From: Atherix ibis
Lineage: Eukaryota; Arthropoda; Insecta; Diptera; Athericidae
Length of the DNA: 64,000 nucleotides
Assembly: GCA_958298945.1 (NCBI GenBank)
Contig: OY282608.1
Location: forward strand, 75,998,806 to 76,062,805
Direction: 5' to 3'
The notes beneath the pieces were generated by a model. It made no database searches and was not told the origin of the DNA. It saw nothing but the letters and a program-made list of their open reading frames with translations. Shown one piece after another: positions 47,600-60,376 of this stretch; position 1 is the first letter of the stretch; each line of letters opens with the position of its first letter. Made by a program: the position numbers and the translations under genes.

Positions 47600-47700
47600 G
47601 GTAGGTTCGTTTGTTCGTTTGTTAGTTTGTTGGTTTGTTGGTTTGTTGGTTTGTTGGTTTGTTGGTTTGTTGGTTTGTTGGTTTGTTGGTAGGTTCGTTT
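47600..47700 (+). repeat. Local 88-bp duplication of the ggtaggttcg motif
   Basis: ggtaggttcg begins at 47600 and again at 47688, 11 units apart, each followed by tttgttcg. One is followed by ttagtttg and the other by ttttttgg. A small slippage-scale event inside a single-copy context. Confidence 0.75.
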
Positions 47701-48543
47701 GTTCGTTTTTTGGTTTGTTGGTTTATTGGTTTGTTGGTTTGTTTGTTTGTTGGTTTGTTGGTTTGTTGGTTTGTTGGTTTGTTGGTTTGTTCGTTTGTTT
47801 GTTTGTTGATATGTTGGTTTGTTGGCTTGTTGGCTTGTTGGTTTGTTGGTTTGTTGGTCTGTTGGTTTGTTGGTTTGTTGGCTTGTTGGTTTGTTGGCTT
47901 GTTGGTTTGTTGGCTTGTTGGTTTGTTGGTTTGTTCGTTTGTTCGTTTGTTCGTTTTTTGGTTTGTTGGTTTGTTGGTTTGTTGGTTTGTTGGTTTGTTG
48001 GTTTGTTGGTTTGTTGGTTTGTTCGTTTGTTGGTTTTTTGGTTTGTTGGTTTGTTGGTTTGTTGGATTGTTGGCTTGTTGGTTTTTTGGTTTGTTGGCTT
48101 GTTGGTTTGTTGGTTTGTTGGTTTGTTCATTTGTTGGTTTGTTGGATTGTTGGTTTGTTCGTTTGTTCGTTTGTTGGTTTGTTGGCTTGTTGGTTTGTTG
48201 GTTTGTTGTTTTGTTGGTTTGTTCGTTTGTTGTTTTTTTTGGTTTGCTGGTTTGTTGGTTTGTTGGTTTCTTGGTTTGTTGGTTTGTTGGTTTGTTGGTT
48301 TGTTGGTATGTTGGTTTGTTGGTTTGCTGGTTTGCTTGTTTGTTGGTTTGTTCGTTTGTTGACTTGTTGGTTTGTTGGCTTGTTGGCTTGCTGGTTTGTT
48401 GGTTTGTTGGCTTGTTGGTTTTTTCGTTTGTTGGTTTGTTGGTTTGTTGGTTTTTTGGTTTGTTTGTTTGTTGGTTTGCTCGTTTGTTGGTTTGTTGGTT
48501 ACTTGATTTGTTGGTTTGTTGGTTTGTTGGTTAATTTGTTTGT

Positions 48544-50090
48544 TTGTTGGTTTGTTCGTTTGTTGGTTTGTTGGTTACTTGGTTTGTTGGTTTGTTGGTT
48601 TGTTTGTTTGTTGGTTTGTTGGTTTTTTGGTTTGTTGGTTTGTTGGTTTGTTTGGTTGTTGGCTTGTTGGTTTGTTGGTGTGTTGGCTTGTTGGCTTGTT
48701 GGTTTATAGGTTTGTTGGTTTGTTGGTTTGTTGGTTTGTTATTTTATTGGTTTCTTTGTTTGTTGGTTTGTTGGTTTGTTGGCTTGATGGTTTGTTGGTT
48801 TGTTGGTTTGTTGGTTTGTTGGTTTGTTGGTTTGTCGGTTTGTTGGTTTGTCCGTTTGTTGACTTGTAGGTTTGTTAGTTTTTTGGTTTGTTGGCTTGTT
48901 GGTTTGTTGGTTTGTTGGTTTGTTGTTTTGTTGGTTTGTTTGTTTGTTGGTTTGTTGGTTTGTTTGTTTGTTGGTTTATTGGTTTGTTGGTTTGTTGGTT
49001 TGTTGGTTTGTTAGTTTGTTCGTTTGTTTGTTTTTTGGTTTGTTGGTTTGTTGGTTTGTTGGTTTGTTGGTTTGTTGGTTTGTTGGTTTGTTGGTTTTTT
49101 GGTTTGTTTGTTTGTTGGTTTGTTTGGTTGTTGGTTTGTTGGTTTGTTGGTTTGTTGGTTTGTTGGTTTGTTCGTTTGTTGGTTTTTTGGTTTGTTGGTT
49201 TGTAGGTTTGTTGGTTTGTTGGTTTGTTGTTTTGTTGGTTTGTTTGTTTGTTGGTTTGTTGGTTTGTTGGTTTGTTGGCTTGTTGGTTTGTTGGTTTGTT
49301 GGTTGGTTGGTTTGTTGGTTTGTTGGTTTGTTGACTTGTTAGCTTTTTGGTTTGTTGGTTTGTTGGTTTGTTGGTTTGTTGGTTTGTTGGTTTGTTGGTT
49401 TGTTGGCTTGTTGGTTTGTTGGTTTGTTGGTTTGTTGGCTTGTTGTTTTTTTGGTTTAATGGCTTGTTGGTTTATTGGCTTGTTGGCTTGTTGGTTTGTT
49501 GGTTTGTTGGCTTGTTGGTTTGTTGGTTTGTTGGTTCGTTGATTTGTTGGTTTGTTTGTTTGTTGGTTTGTTCGTTTGTTGTTTTGTTGGTTTGTTGGTT
49601 TGTTGGTTTGTTCGTTTGTTGCTTTGTTGGTTTGTTGGTTTGTTCGTTTGTTGGTTTTTTGGTTTGTTGGTTTGTTGGTTTGTTGGCTTGTTGGTTTGTT
49701 GGTTTGTTGGCTTGTTGGTTTGTTCGTTTGTTGGCTTGTTGGTTTGTTGGATTGTTGGCTTGTTGGTTTGTTGGTTTGTTGGTTTGTTGGCTTGTTGGTT
49801 TGTTCGTTTGTTGGTTTGTTGGTTTGTTGGTTTGTTGGTTTGTTTGTTTGTTGGTTTGTTCGTTTGTTGGTTTGTTCGTTTGTTGGTTTGTTGGTTACTT
49901 GGTTTGTTGGTCTGTTGGCTTGTTGGTTTTTTGGTTTGTTGGTTTGTTGGTTTGTTGGTTTGTTCGTTTGTTGGTTTGTTCGTTTGCTGGTTTGTTCGTT
50001 TGTTCGTTTGTTGGCTTGTTGGTTTGTTGGCTTGTTGGCTTGTTGGCTTGTTGGTTTGTTGGTTTGTTGGTTTGTTGGTTTGTTCGTTTG
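48544..50090 (+). repeat. Long-range block, copy 1 (partner 60051-61750)
   Basis: Follows 60051-61750 at offsets of 11507 bp (to about 49.0 kb), 11594 bp (49.5 kb) and 11690 bp (49.9 kb), so the downstream copy gained about 180 bp. Shared landmarks: tttggttgttgg, ggtgtg, tttattttattgg-like units, a ggcttgatgg unit, tttgtccg, ttgttttttttgg-like units and ttacttgg. Confidence 0.8.
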
Positions 50091-50599
50091 TTGATTTTTT
50101 GGTTTGTTGGTTTGTTGGTTTGTTGGCTTGTTGGTTTGTTGTTTTGTTGGTTTGTAGGTTTGTTGGTTTGTCGGTTACTTGGTTTGTTGGTTTGTTGGTT
50201 TGTAGGCTTGTCGGTTTGTTGTGTTGTTGGTTTGTTGGTTTGTTGGTTTGTTGATTTGTTGGTTTGTTGGTTTGTTTGTTTGTTGGTTTGGTCGTTTGTT
50301 GACTTGTTGGTTTGTTGGCTTGTTGGTTTGTTGGTTTGTTGGCTTGTTGGTTTGTTCGTTTGCTGGTTTGTTGGTTTGTTCGTTTGTTGGTTTGTTGGTT
50401 ACTTGGTTTGTTGGTTTGTTGGTTTGTTCATTTGTTGGTTTGTTGGTTTGTTGGTTTGTTGGTTTGTTGGTTTGTTGGTTCGTAGGTTTGTTGGTTTGTT
50501 GGTTTGTTGGTTTGTTGGTTTGTTGGTTTGTTGGTTTGTTGGTAGGTTCGTTTGTTCGTGTGTTAGTTTGTTCGTTTGTTGGTTTGTTGGTTTGTTGGT

Positions 50600-51735
50600 T
50601 TGTTGGTTTTTTGGTTTGTTGGTTTATTGGTTTGTTGGTTTGTTTGTTTGTTGGTTTGTTGGTTTGTTTGTTTGTTGGTTTGTTGGTTTGTTGGTTTGTT
50701 CGTTTGTTTGTTTGTTGGCATGTTGGTTTATTGGCTTGTTGGCTTGTTAGTTTGTTGGTTTGTTGGGCTGTTGGTTTGTTGGTTTGTTGGCTTGTTGGTT
50801 TGTTGGTTTGTTGGTTTGTTGGTTTGTTCGTTTGTTCGTTTGTTCGTTTTTTGGTTTGTTGGTTTGTTGGTTTGTTGGTTTGTTGGTTTGTTGGTTTGTT
50901 TGTTTGTTGGTTTGTTGGTTTGTTGGTTTGTTCGTTTGTTGGTTTTTTGGTTAATTGGTTTGTTGGTTTGTTGGATTGTTGGCTTGTTGGTTTTTTGGTT
51001 TGTTGAATTGTTGGCTTGTTGGTTTGTTGGCTTGTTGGTTTGTTGGTTTGTTGGTTTGTTGGTTTGTTGTTTTGTTCGTTTGTTCGTTTGTTGGCTTGTT
51101 TGTTTGTTGGCTTGTTGGCTTTTTGGTTTGTTGGTTTGTTGGTTTGTTGGTTTGTTGGTTTGTTGGTTTGTTGGTTTTTTGGTTTGTTGGTTTATTGGTT
51201 TGTTGGTTTGTTTGTTTGTTGGTTTGTTGGTTTGTTTGTTTGTTGGTTTGTTGGTTTGTTGGTTTGTTCGTTTGTTTGTTTGTTGGCATGTTGGTTTGTT
51301 GGCTTGTTGGCTTGTTGGTTTGTTGGTTTGTTGGGCGGTTGGTTTGTTGGTTTGTTGGCTTGTTGGTTTGTTGGTTTGTTGGTTTGTTGGTTTGTTCGTT
51401 TGTTCGTTTGTTCGTTTTTTGGTTTGTTGGTTTGTTGGTTTGTTGGTTTGTTGGTTTGTTTGTTTGTTGGTTTGTTGGTTTGTTGGTTTGTTCGTTTGTT
51501 GGTTTTTTGGTTTGTTGGTTTGTTGGTTTGTTGGATTGTTGGCTTGTTGGTTTTTTGGTTTGTTGGCTTGTTGGCTTGTTGGTTTGTTGGCTTGTTGGTT
51601 TGTTGGTTTGTTGGTTTGTTGGTTTGTTGTTTTGTTCGTTTGTTCGTTTGTTGGCTTGTTTGTTTGTTGGCTTGTTGGCTTTTTGGTTTGTTGGTTTGTT
51701 GGTTTGTTGGTTTGTTGGCTTGTTGGTTTGTTGGT
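50600..51735 (+). repeat. Tandem duplication with 568-bp offset
   Basis: About 50600-51167 repeats at 51168-51735: ggcatgttgg at 50717 and 51285, followed by rare ttgggctg and ttgggcgg units. 568 bp (71 units) is the same length as the first offset of the unrelated duplication at 20.2 kb, probably by chance. Confidence 0.85.
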
Positions 51736-51799
51736 TTGTTGTTTTGTTGGTTTGTTCGTTTGTTGTTTTTTTTGGTTTGTTGGTTTGTTGCTTTGTTGG

Positions 51800-54140
51800 T
51801 TTGTTGGTTTGTTGGCTTATTGGTTTGTTGGTTTGTTGGTTTGTTGTTTTGTTGGTTTGTTTGTTTGTTGGTTTGTTGGTTTGTTAGTTTGTTCGTTTGT
51901 TTGTTTTTTGGTTTGTTGGTTTGTTGGTTTGTTGGTTTGTTGGTTTATTGGTTTGTTGGTTTGTTGGTTTGTTGGTTTGTTGGTTTGTTGGTTTGTTGGT
52001 TTGTTGGTTTGTTGGTTTGTGTGTTTGTTGGTTTGTTTGGTTGTTGGTTTGTTGGTTTGTTGGTTTGTTGGTTTGTTGGTTTGTTGGTTTGTTCGTTTGT
52101 TGGTTTTTTGGTTTGTTGGTTTGTAGGTTTGTTGGTTTGTTGGTTTGTTGTTTTGTTGGTTTGTTTGTTTGTTGGTTTGTTGGTTTGTTGGCTTGTTGGT
52201 TTGTTGGTTTGTTGGTTGGTTGGTTTGTTGGTTTGTTGGTTTGTTGGCTTCTTAGCTTGTTGGTTTGTTGGTTTGTTGGTTTGTTGGTTTGTTGGTTTGT
52301 TGGTTTGTTGGTTTGTTTGTTGGTTTGTTTGTTTGTTCCTTTGTTGGTTTGTTGGTTTGTTGGTTTGTTGGCTTGTTGGTTTGTTGGTTTGTTGGTTTGT
52401 TGGCTTGTTGTTTTTTTGGTTTAATTTCTTGTTGGTTTATTGGCTTGTTGGCTTGTTGGTTTGTTGGTTTGTTGGCTTGTTGGTTTGTTGGTTTGTTGGT
52501 TCGTTGATTTGTTGGTTTGTTTGTTTGTTGGTTTGTTCGTTTGTTGTTTTGTTGGTTTGTTGGTTTGTTGGTTTGTTCGTTTGTTGCTTTGTTGGTTTGT
52601 TGGTTTGTTTGTTTGTTGGTTTTTTGGTTTGTTGGTTTGTTGGCTTGTTGGCTTGTTGGTTAGTTGATTTGTTGGCTTGTTAGTTTTTTGGTTTGTTGGC
52701 TTGTTGGCTTGTTGGTTTGTTGGCTTGTTGGTTTGTTGGTTTGTTGGTTTGTTGGTTTGTTGGTTTGTTGGTTTGTTTGTTTGTTGGTTTGTTCGTTTGT
52801 TGGTTTGTTCGTTTGTTGGTTTGTTGGTTACTTGGTTTGTTGGTTTGTTGGCTTGTTGGTTTTTTGGTTTGTTGGTTTGTTGGTTTGTCCGTTTGTTGGT
52901 TTGTTCGTTTGCTGGTTTGTTCGTTTGTTTGTTTGTTGGCTTGTTGGTTTGTTGGCTTGTTGGCTTGTTGGCTTGTTGGTTTGTTGGTTTGTTGGTTTGT
53001 TGGTTTGTTCGTTTGTTGGTTTTTTGGTTTGTTGGTTTGTTGGTTTGTTGGCTTGTTGGTTTGTTGGTTTGTTGGTTTGTAGGTTTGTTGGTTTGTCGGT
53101 TACTTGGTTTGTTAGTTTGTTGGTTTGTAGGCTTGTCGGTTGGTTGGGTTGTTGGTTTGTTGGTTTGTTGGTTTGTTGATTTGTTGGTTTGTTGGTTTGT
53201 TGGTTTGTTGGTTTGGTCGTTTGTTGACTTGTTGGTTTGTTGGTTTGTCGGTTTGCTGGTTTGTCCGTTTGTTGACTTGTAGGTTTGTTAGTTTTTTGGT
53301 TTGTTGGCTTATTGGTTTGTTGGTTTGTTGGTTTGTTGTTTTGTTGGTTTGTTTGTTTGTTGGTTTGTTGGTTTGTTAGTTTGTTCGTTTGTTTGTTTTT
53401 TGGTTTGTTGGTTTGTTGGTTTGTTGGTTTGTTGGTTTATTGGTTTGTTGGTTTGTTGGTTTGTTGGTTTGTTGGTTTGTTGGTTTGTTGGTTTGTTGGT
53501 TTGTTGGTTTGTTGGTTTGTTTGTTTGTTGGTTTGTTTGGTTGTTGGTTTGTTGGTTTGTTGGTTTGTTGGTTTGTTGGTTTGTTGGTTTGTTCGTTTGT
53601 TGGTTTTTTGGTTTGTTGGTTTGTAGGTTTGTTGGTTTGTTGGTTTGTTGTTTTGTTGGTTTGTTTGTTTGTTGGTTTGTTGGTTTGTTGGCTTGTTGGT
53701 TTGTTGGTTTGTTGGTTGGTTGGTTGGTTGGTTTGTTGGTTTGTTGGTTTGTTGGCTTCTTAGCTTGTTGGTTTGTTGGTTTGTTGGTTTGTTGGTTTTT
53801 TGGTTTGTTGGTTTGTTTGTTGGTTTGTCTGTTTGTTCCTTTGTTGGTTTGTTGGTTTGTTGGTTTGTTGGCTTGTTGGTTTGTTGGTTTGTTGGTTTGT
53901 TGGCTTGTTGTTTTTTTGGTTTAATTTCTTGTTGGTTTATTGGCTTGTTGGCTTGTTGGTTTGTTGGTTTGTTGGCTTGTTGGTTTGTTGGTTTGTTGGT
54001 TCGTTGATTTGTTGGTTTGTTTGTTTGTTGGTTTGTTCGTTTGTTGTTTTGTTGGTTTGTTGGTTTGTTGGTTTGTTCGTTTGTTGCTTTGTTGGTTTGT
54101 TGGTTTGTTCGTTTGTTGGTTTTTTGGTTTGTTGGTTTGT
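51800..54140 (+). repeat. Blocks 51.80-52.64 and 53.29-54.14 kb (offset 1492-1500)
   Basis: Two copies share gctttg, tttggttgttgg, cttcttagcttg, ttccttg, tttaatttcttg and ttcgttgatttg in the same order, with offset 1492 and then 1500 bp. Related single copies occur at 48.9-49.65 and 60.4-61.2 kb, where the tttaatttcttg site reads tttaatggcttg or tttgttggcttg. Confidence 0.82.
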
Positions 54141-56269
54141 TGGCTTGTTGGCTTGTTGGTTTGTTGGTTTGTTGGTTTGTTGGTTTGTTGGTTTGTGTGT
54201 TACTTGGTTTGTTGGTTTGTTGGTTTGTTGGCTTGTTGGTTTGTTGGCTTGTTGGTTTGTTGGTTTGTTGGCGTGTTGGTTTGTTCGTTTGTTGGCTTGT
54301 TGGTTTGTTGGATTGTTGGCTTGTTGGTTTGTTGGTTTGTTCGTTTGTTGGCTTGTTGGTTTGTTCGTTTGTTGGTTTGTTGGTTTGTTGGTTTGTTGGT
54401 TTGTTTGTTTGTTGGTTTGTTCGTTTGTTGGTTTGTTCGTTTGTTGGTTTGTTTGTTACTTGGTTTGTTGGTTTGTTGGCTTGTTGGTTTTTTGGTTTGT
54501 TGGTTTGTTGGTTTGTTCGTTTGTTGGTTTGTTCGTTTGCTGGTTTGTTCGTTTGTTGGCTTGTTGGTTTGTTGGCTTGTTGGCTTGTTGGCTTGTTGGT
54601 TTGTTGGTTTGTTGGTTTGTTGGTTTGTTCGTTTGTTGGTTTTTTGGTTTGTTGGTTTGTTGGTTTGTTGGCTTGTTGGTTTGTTGGTTTGTTGGTTTGT
54701 AGGTTTGTTGGTTTGTCGGTTACTTGGTTTGTTGGTTTGTTGGTTTGTAGGCTTGTCGGTTTGTTAGGTTGTTGGTTTGTTGGTTTGTTGGTTTGTTGAT
54801 TTGTTGGTTTGTTGGTTTGTTGGTTTGTTGGTTTGTTGGTTTGGTCGTTTGTTGACTTGTTGGTTTGTTGGCTTGTTGGCTTGTTGGTTTGTTGGTTTGT
54901 TGGCTTGTTGGTTTGTTCGTTTGCTGGTTTGTTGGTTTGTTCGTTTGTTGGTTTGTTGGTTACTTGGTTTGTTGGTTTGTTGGTTTGTTCGTTTGTTGGT
55001 TTGTTGGTTTGTTGGTTTGTTGGTTTGTTGGTTTGTTGGTTTTTTGGTTTGTTGGTTTGTTGGTTTGTTGGTTCGTAGGTTTGTTGGTTTATTGGTTTGT
55101 TGGTTTGTTGGTTTGTTGGTTTGTTGGTTTGTTGGTAAGTTCATTTGTTCGTTTGTTAGTTTGTTGGTTTGTTGGTTTGTTGGTTTGTTGGTTTGTTGGT
55201 TTGTTAGTTTTTTGGTTTGTTGGTTTATTGGTTTATTGGTTTGTTGGTTTGTTTGTTTGTTGGTTTGTTGGTTTGTTTGTTTGTTGATTTGTTGGTTTGT
55301 TGGTTTGTTCGTTTGTTTGTTTGTTGGCATGTTGGTTTGTTGGCTTGTTGGCTTGTTGGTTTGTTGGTTTGTTGGTTTGTTGGTCTGTTAATTTGTTGGT
55401 TTGTTGGCTTGTTGGTTTGTTGGTTTGTTGGTTTGTTGGTTTGTTCGTTTGTTCGTTTGTTCGTTTTTTGGTTTGTTGGTTTGTTGGTTTGTTGGTTTGT
55501 TGGTTTGTTGGTTTGTTGGTTTGTTGGTTTGTTGGTTTGATCGTTTGTTGGTTTTTTGGTTTGTTGGTTTGTTGGTTTGTTGGATTGTTGGCTTGTTGGT
55601 TTTTTGGTTTGTTGGCTTGTTGGCTTGTTGGTTTGTTGGCTTGTTGGTTTGTTGGTTTGTTGGTTTGTTGGTTTGTTGTTTTGTTCGTTTGTTCGTTTGT
55701 TGGCTTGTTTGTTTGTTGGCTTGTTGGCTTTTTGGTTTGTTGGTTTGTTGGTTTGTTAGTTTGTTAGTTTGTTGGTTTGTTGGTTTGTTGGTTTGTTCAT
55801 TTGTTGGTTTGTTGGTTTGTTAGTTTGTTCGTTTGTTCGTTTGTTGGCTTGTTGGTTTGTTGGCTTGTTGGCTTTTTGGTTTGTTGGTTTGTTGGTTTGT
55901 TGGTTTGTTGGCTTGTTGGTTTGTTGGTTTGTTGGTTTGTTGGTTTGTTCGTTTGTTGCTTTGTTGGTTTGTTGGTTTGTTCGTTTGTTGGTTTTTTGGT
56001 TTGTTGGTTTGTTGGCTTGTTGGCTTGTTGGTTTGTTGGTTTGTTGGTTTGTTGGTTTGTTGGTTTGTGTGTTACTTGGTTTGTTGGTTTGTTGGTTTGT
56101 TGGCTTGTTGGTTTGTTGGCTTGTTGGTTTGTTGGTTTGTTGGTTTGTTGGTTTGTTGGATTGTTGGCTTGTTGGTTTTTTGGTTTGTTGGCTTGTTGGC
56201 TTGTTGGTTTGTTGGCTTGTTGGTTTGTTGGTTTGTTGGCTTGTTGGCTTGTTGGTTTGTTGGTTTGTT

Positions 56270-59200
56270 GGTTTGTTGGTTTGTTCGTTTGTTGGTTTTT
56301 TGGTTTGTTGGTTTGTTGGTTTGTTGGCTTGTTGGTTTGTTGGTTTGTTGGTTTGTAGGTTTGTTGGTTTGTCGGTTACTTGGTTTGTTGGTTTGTTGGT
56401 TTGTAGGCTTGTCGGTTTGTTGGGTTGTTGGTTTGTTGGTTTGTTGGTTTGTTGATTTGTTGGTTTGTTGGTTTGTTGGTTTGTTGGTTTAGTCGTTTGT
56501 TGACTTGTTGGTTTGTTGGCTTGTTGGCTTGTTGGTTTGTTGGTTTGTTGGCTTGTTGGTTTGTTCGTTTGCTGGTTTGTTGGTTTGTTCGTTTGTTTGT
56601 TTGTTGGTTACTTGGTTTGTTGGTTTGTTGGTTTGTTCGTTTGTTGGTTTGTTGGTTTGTTGGTTTGTTGGTTTGTTGGTTTGTTGGTTTGTTGGTTTGT
56701 TGGTTTGTTGGTTTGTTGGTTTGTTGGTTCGTAGGTTTGTTGGTTTGTTGGTTTGTTGGTTTGTTGGTTTGTTGGTTTGTTGGTTTGTTGGTAAGTTCAT
56801 TTGTTCGTTTGTTAGTTTGTTGGTTTGTTGGTTTGTTGGTTTGTTGGTTTGTTGGTTTGTTAGTTTTTTGGTTTGTTGGTTTATTGGTTTATTGGTTTGT
56901 TGGTTTGTTTGTTTGTTGGTTTGTTGGTTTGTTTGTTTGTTGGTTTGTTGGTTTGTTGGTTTGTCCGTTTGTTTGTTTGTTGGCATGTTGGTTTGTTGGC
57001 TTGTTGGCTTGTTGGTTTGTTGGTTTGTTGGTCTGTTGGTTTGTTGGTTTGTTGGCTTGTTGGTTTGTTGGTTTGTTGGTTTGTTCGTTTTTTGGTTTGT
57101 TGGTTTGTTGGTTTGTTGCTTTGTTGGTTTGTTGGTTTGTTGGTTTGTTGGTTTGTTGGTTTGTTCGTTTGTTGGTTTTTTGGTTTGTTGGTTTGTTGGT
57201 TTGTTGGATTGTTGGCTTGTTGGTTTTTTGGTTTGTTGGCTTGTTGGCTTGTTGGTTTGTTGGCTTGTTGGTTTGTTGGTTTGTTGGTTTGTTGGTTTGT
57301 TGTTTTGTTCGTTTGTTCGTTTGTTGGCTTGTTTGTTTGTTGGCTTGTTGGCTTTTTGGTTTGTTGGTTTGTTGGTTTGTTGGTTTGTTGGTTTGTTGGT
57401 TTGTTGGTTTGTTTATTTGTTGGTTTGTTGGTTTGTTAGTTTGTTCGTTTGTTCGTTTGTTGGCTTGTTGGTTTGTTGGCTTGTTGGCTTTTTGGTTTGT
57501 TGGTTTGTTGGTTTGTTGGTTTGTTGGCTTGTTGGTTTGTTGGTTTGTTGTTTTGTTGGTTTGTTCGCTTGTTCTTTTTTTTGGTTTGTTGGTTTGTTGG
57601 TTTGTTGGTTTGTTGGCTTGTTGGTTTTTTCGTTTGTTGGTTTGTTGGTTTGTTGGTTTGTTGGTTTTTTGGTTTGTTTGTTTGTTGGTTTGCTCGTTTG
57701 TTGGTTTGTTGGTTACTTGATTTGTTGGTTTGTTGGTTTGTTGGTTACTTGGTTTGTTGGTTTGTTGGTTTGTTTGTTTGTTGGTTTGTTGGTTTTTTGG
57801 TTTGTTGGTTTGTTGGTTACTTGGTTTGTTGGTTTGTTGGTTTGTTTGTTTGTTGGTTTGTTGGTTTTTTGGTTTGTTGGTTTGTTGGTTTGTTTGGTTG
57901 TTGGCTTGTTGGTTTGTTGGTGTGTTGGCTTGTTGGCTTGTTGGTTTGTTGGTTTGTTGGTTTGTTGGTTTGTTGGTTTGTTATTTTATTGGTTTCTTTG
58001 TTTGTTGGTTTGTTGGTTTGTTGGCTTGATGGTTTGTTGGTTTGTTGGTTTGTTGGTTTGTTGGTTTGTTGGTTTGTCGGTTTGTTGGTTTGTCCGTTTG
58101 TTGACTTGTAGGTTTGTTAATTTGTTAGTTTGTTGGTTTGTTCGTTTGTTGGTTTGTTGGTTACTTGGTTTGTTGGTTTGTTGGTTTGTTCGTTTGTTGG
58201 TTTTTTGGTTTGTTGGTTTGTTGGTTTGTTGGCTTGTTGGTTTGTTGGTTTGTTGGTTTGTAGGTTTGTTGGTTTGTCGGTTACTTGGTTTGTTGGTTTG
58301 TTGGTTTGTAGGCTTGTCGGTTTGTTGGGTTGTTGGTTTGTTGGTTTGTTGGTTTGTTGATTTGTTGGTTTGTTGGTTTGTTGGTTTGTTGGTTTAGTCG
58401 TTTGTTGACTTGTTGGTTTGTTGGCTTGTTGGCTTGTTGGTTTGTTGGTTTGTTGGCTTGTTGGTTTGTTCGTTTGCTGGTTTGTTGGTTTGTTCGTTTG
58501 TTTGTTTGTTGGTTACTTGGTTTGTTGGTTTGTTGGTTTGTTCGTTTGTTGGTTTGTTGGTTTGTTGGTTTGTTGGTTTGTTGGTTTGTTGGTTTGTTGG
58601 TTTGTTGGTTTGTTGGTTTGTTGGTTCGTAGGTTTGTTGGTTTGTTGGTTTGTTGGTTTGTTGGTTTGTTGGTTTGTTGGTTTGTTGGTAAGTTCATTTG
58701 TTCGTTTGTTAGTTTGTTGGTTTGTTGGTTTGTTGGTTTGTTGGTTTGTTGGTTTGTTAGTTTTTTGGTTTGTTGGTTTATTGGTTTATTGGTTTGTTGG
58801 TTTGTTTGTTTGTTGGTTTGTTGGTTTGTTTGTTTGTTGGTTTGTTGGTTTGTTGGTTTGTCCGTTTGTTTGTTTGTTGGCATGTTGGTTTGTTGGCTTG
58901 TTGGCTTGTTGGTTTGTTGGTTTGTTGGTCTGTTGGTTTGTTGGTTTGTTGGCTTGTTGGTTTGTTGGTTTGTTGGTTTGTTGGTTTGTTCGTTTGTTCG
59001 TTTGTTCGTTTTTTGGTTTGTTGGTTTGTTGGTTTGTTGCTTTGTTGGTTTGTTGGTTTGTTGGTTTGTTGGTTTGTTGGTTTGTTCGTTTGTTGGTTTT
59101 TTGGTTTGTTGGTTTGTTGGTTTGTTGGATTGTTGGCTTGTTGGTTTTTTGGTTTGTTGGCTTGTTGGCTTGTTGGTTTGTTGGCTTGTTGGTTTGTTGG

Positions 59201-60111
59201 TTTGTTGGTTTGTTGGTTTGTTGTTTTGTTCGTTTGTTCGTTTGTTGGCTTGTTTGTTTGTTGGCTTGTTGGCTTTTTGGTTTGTTGGTTTGTTGGTTTG
59301 TTGGTTTGTTGGTTTGTTGGTTTGTTGGTTTGTTGGTTTGTTTATTTGTTGGTTTGTTGGTTTGTTAGTTTGTTCGTTTGTTCGTTTGTTGGCTTGTTGG
59401 TTTGTTGGCTTGTTGGCTTTTTGGTTTGTTGGTTTGTTGGTTTGTTGGTTTGTTGGCTTGTTGGTTTGTTGGTTTGTTGTTTTGTTGGTTTGTTCGTTTG
59501 TTCTTTTTTTTGGTTTGTTGGTTTGTTGGTTTGTTGGCTTGTTGGTTTTTTCGTTTGTTGGTTTGTTGGTTTGTTGGTTTGTTGGTTTTTTGGTTTGTTT
59601 GTTTGTTGGTTTGCTCGTTTGTTGGTTTGTTGGTTACTTGATTTGTTGGTTTGTTGGTTTGTTGGTTACTTGGTTTGTTGGTTTGTTGGTTTGTTTGTTT
59701 GTTGGTTTGTTGGTTTTTTGGTTTGTTGGTTTGTTGGTTACTTGGTTTGTTGGTTTGTTGGTTTGTTTGTTTGTTGGTTTGTTGGTTTTTTGGTTTGTTG
59801 GTTTGTTGGTTTGTTTGGTTGTTGGCTTGTTGGTTTGTTGGTGTGTTGGCTTGTTGGCTTGTTGGTTTGTTGGTTTGTTGGTTTGTTGGTTTGTTGGTTT
59901 GTTATTTTATTGGTTTCTTTGTTTGTTGGTTTGTTGGTTTGTTGGCTTGATGGTTTGTTGGTTTGTTGGTTTGTTGGTTTGTTGGTTTGTTGGTTTGTCG
60001 GTTTGTTGGTTTGTCCGTTTGTTGACTTGTAGGTTTGTTAATTTGTTTGTTTGTTGGTTTGTTCGTTTGTTGGTTTGTTGGTTACTTGGTTTGTTGGTTT
60101 GTTGGTTTGTT
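56270..60111 (+). repeat. About 1.9-kb tandem dimer (offset 1897-1929)
   Basis: Copy 1 is about 56270-58190 and copy 2 about 58190-60111. Anchors: tttagtcg 56488/58393, ggtaagttcat 56790/58687, the two ttac units 57745/59666 and 57817/59738, and tttgtccg near 58092/60013. Offset varies between 1897 and 1929 bp in unit steps. Both copies share an internal 72-bp duplication at the paired ttac units, so that event is older than the dimer. Confidence 0.88.
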
Positions 60112-60376
60112 TGTTTGTTGGTTTGTTGGTTTTTTGGTTTGTTGGTTTGTTGGTTTGTTTGGTTGTTGGCTTGTTGGTTTGTTGGTGTGTTGGCTTGTTG
60201 GCTTGTTGGTTTGTTGGTTTGTTGGTTTGTTGGTTTGTTGGTTTGTTATTTTATTGGTTTCTTTGTTTGTTGGTTTGTTGGTTTGTTGGCTTGATGGTTT
60301 GTTGGTTTGTTGGTTTGTTGGTTTGTTGGTTTGTTGGTTTGTCGGTTTGTTGGTTTGTCCGTTTGTTGACTTGTAG
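59760..60376 (+). repeat. Tandem duplication with 344-bp offset
   Basis: About 59760-60032 repeats at 60104-60376 (43 units apart): tttggttgttgg, ggtgtg, tttattttattgg-like units, ggcttgatgg and tttgtccg followed by ttgacttg and tttgtagg recur in order. It forms the right edge of the 1.9-kb dimer. Confidence 0.82.

Noticed and set aside
50717..51285. Common origin of the 568-bp offsets at 20.2 kb and 50.6 kb
   Set aside because: Internal landmarks differ (ttcttttg and ggtgtg versus ttgggctg and ggcatg), so equal length is probably coincidence among multiples of eight.
58281..58883. Reverse-strand frame of 200 codons rich in Asn, Gln, Thr, Pro and Lys
   Set aside because: It is the PTNQQTNK translation of the CCAACAAA strand. 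It resembles a low-complexity or prion-like protein only because of the repeat. Reverse frames persist only where variants such as tttattgg, which makes a reverse TAA, are absent.
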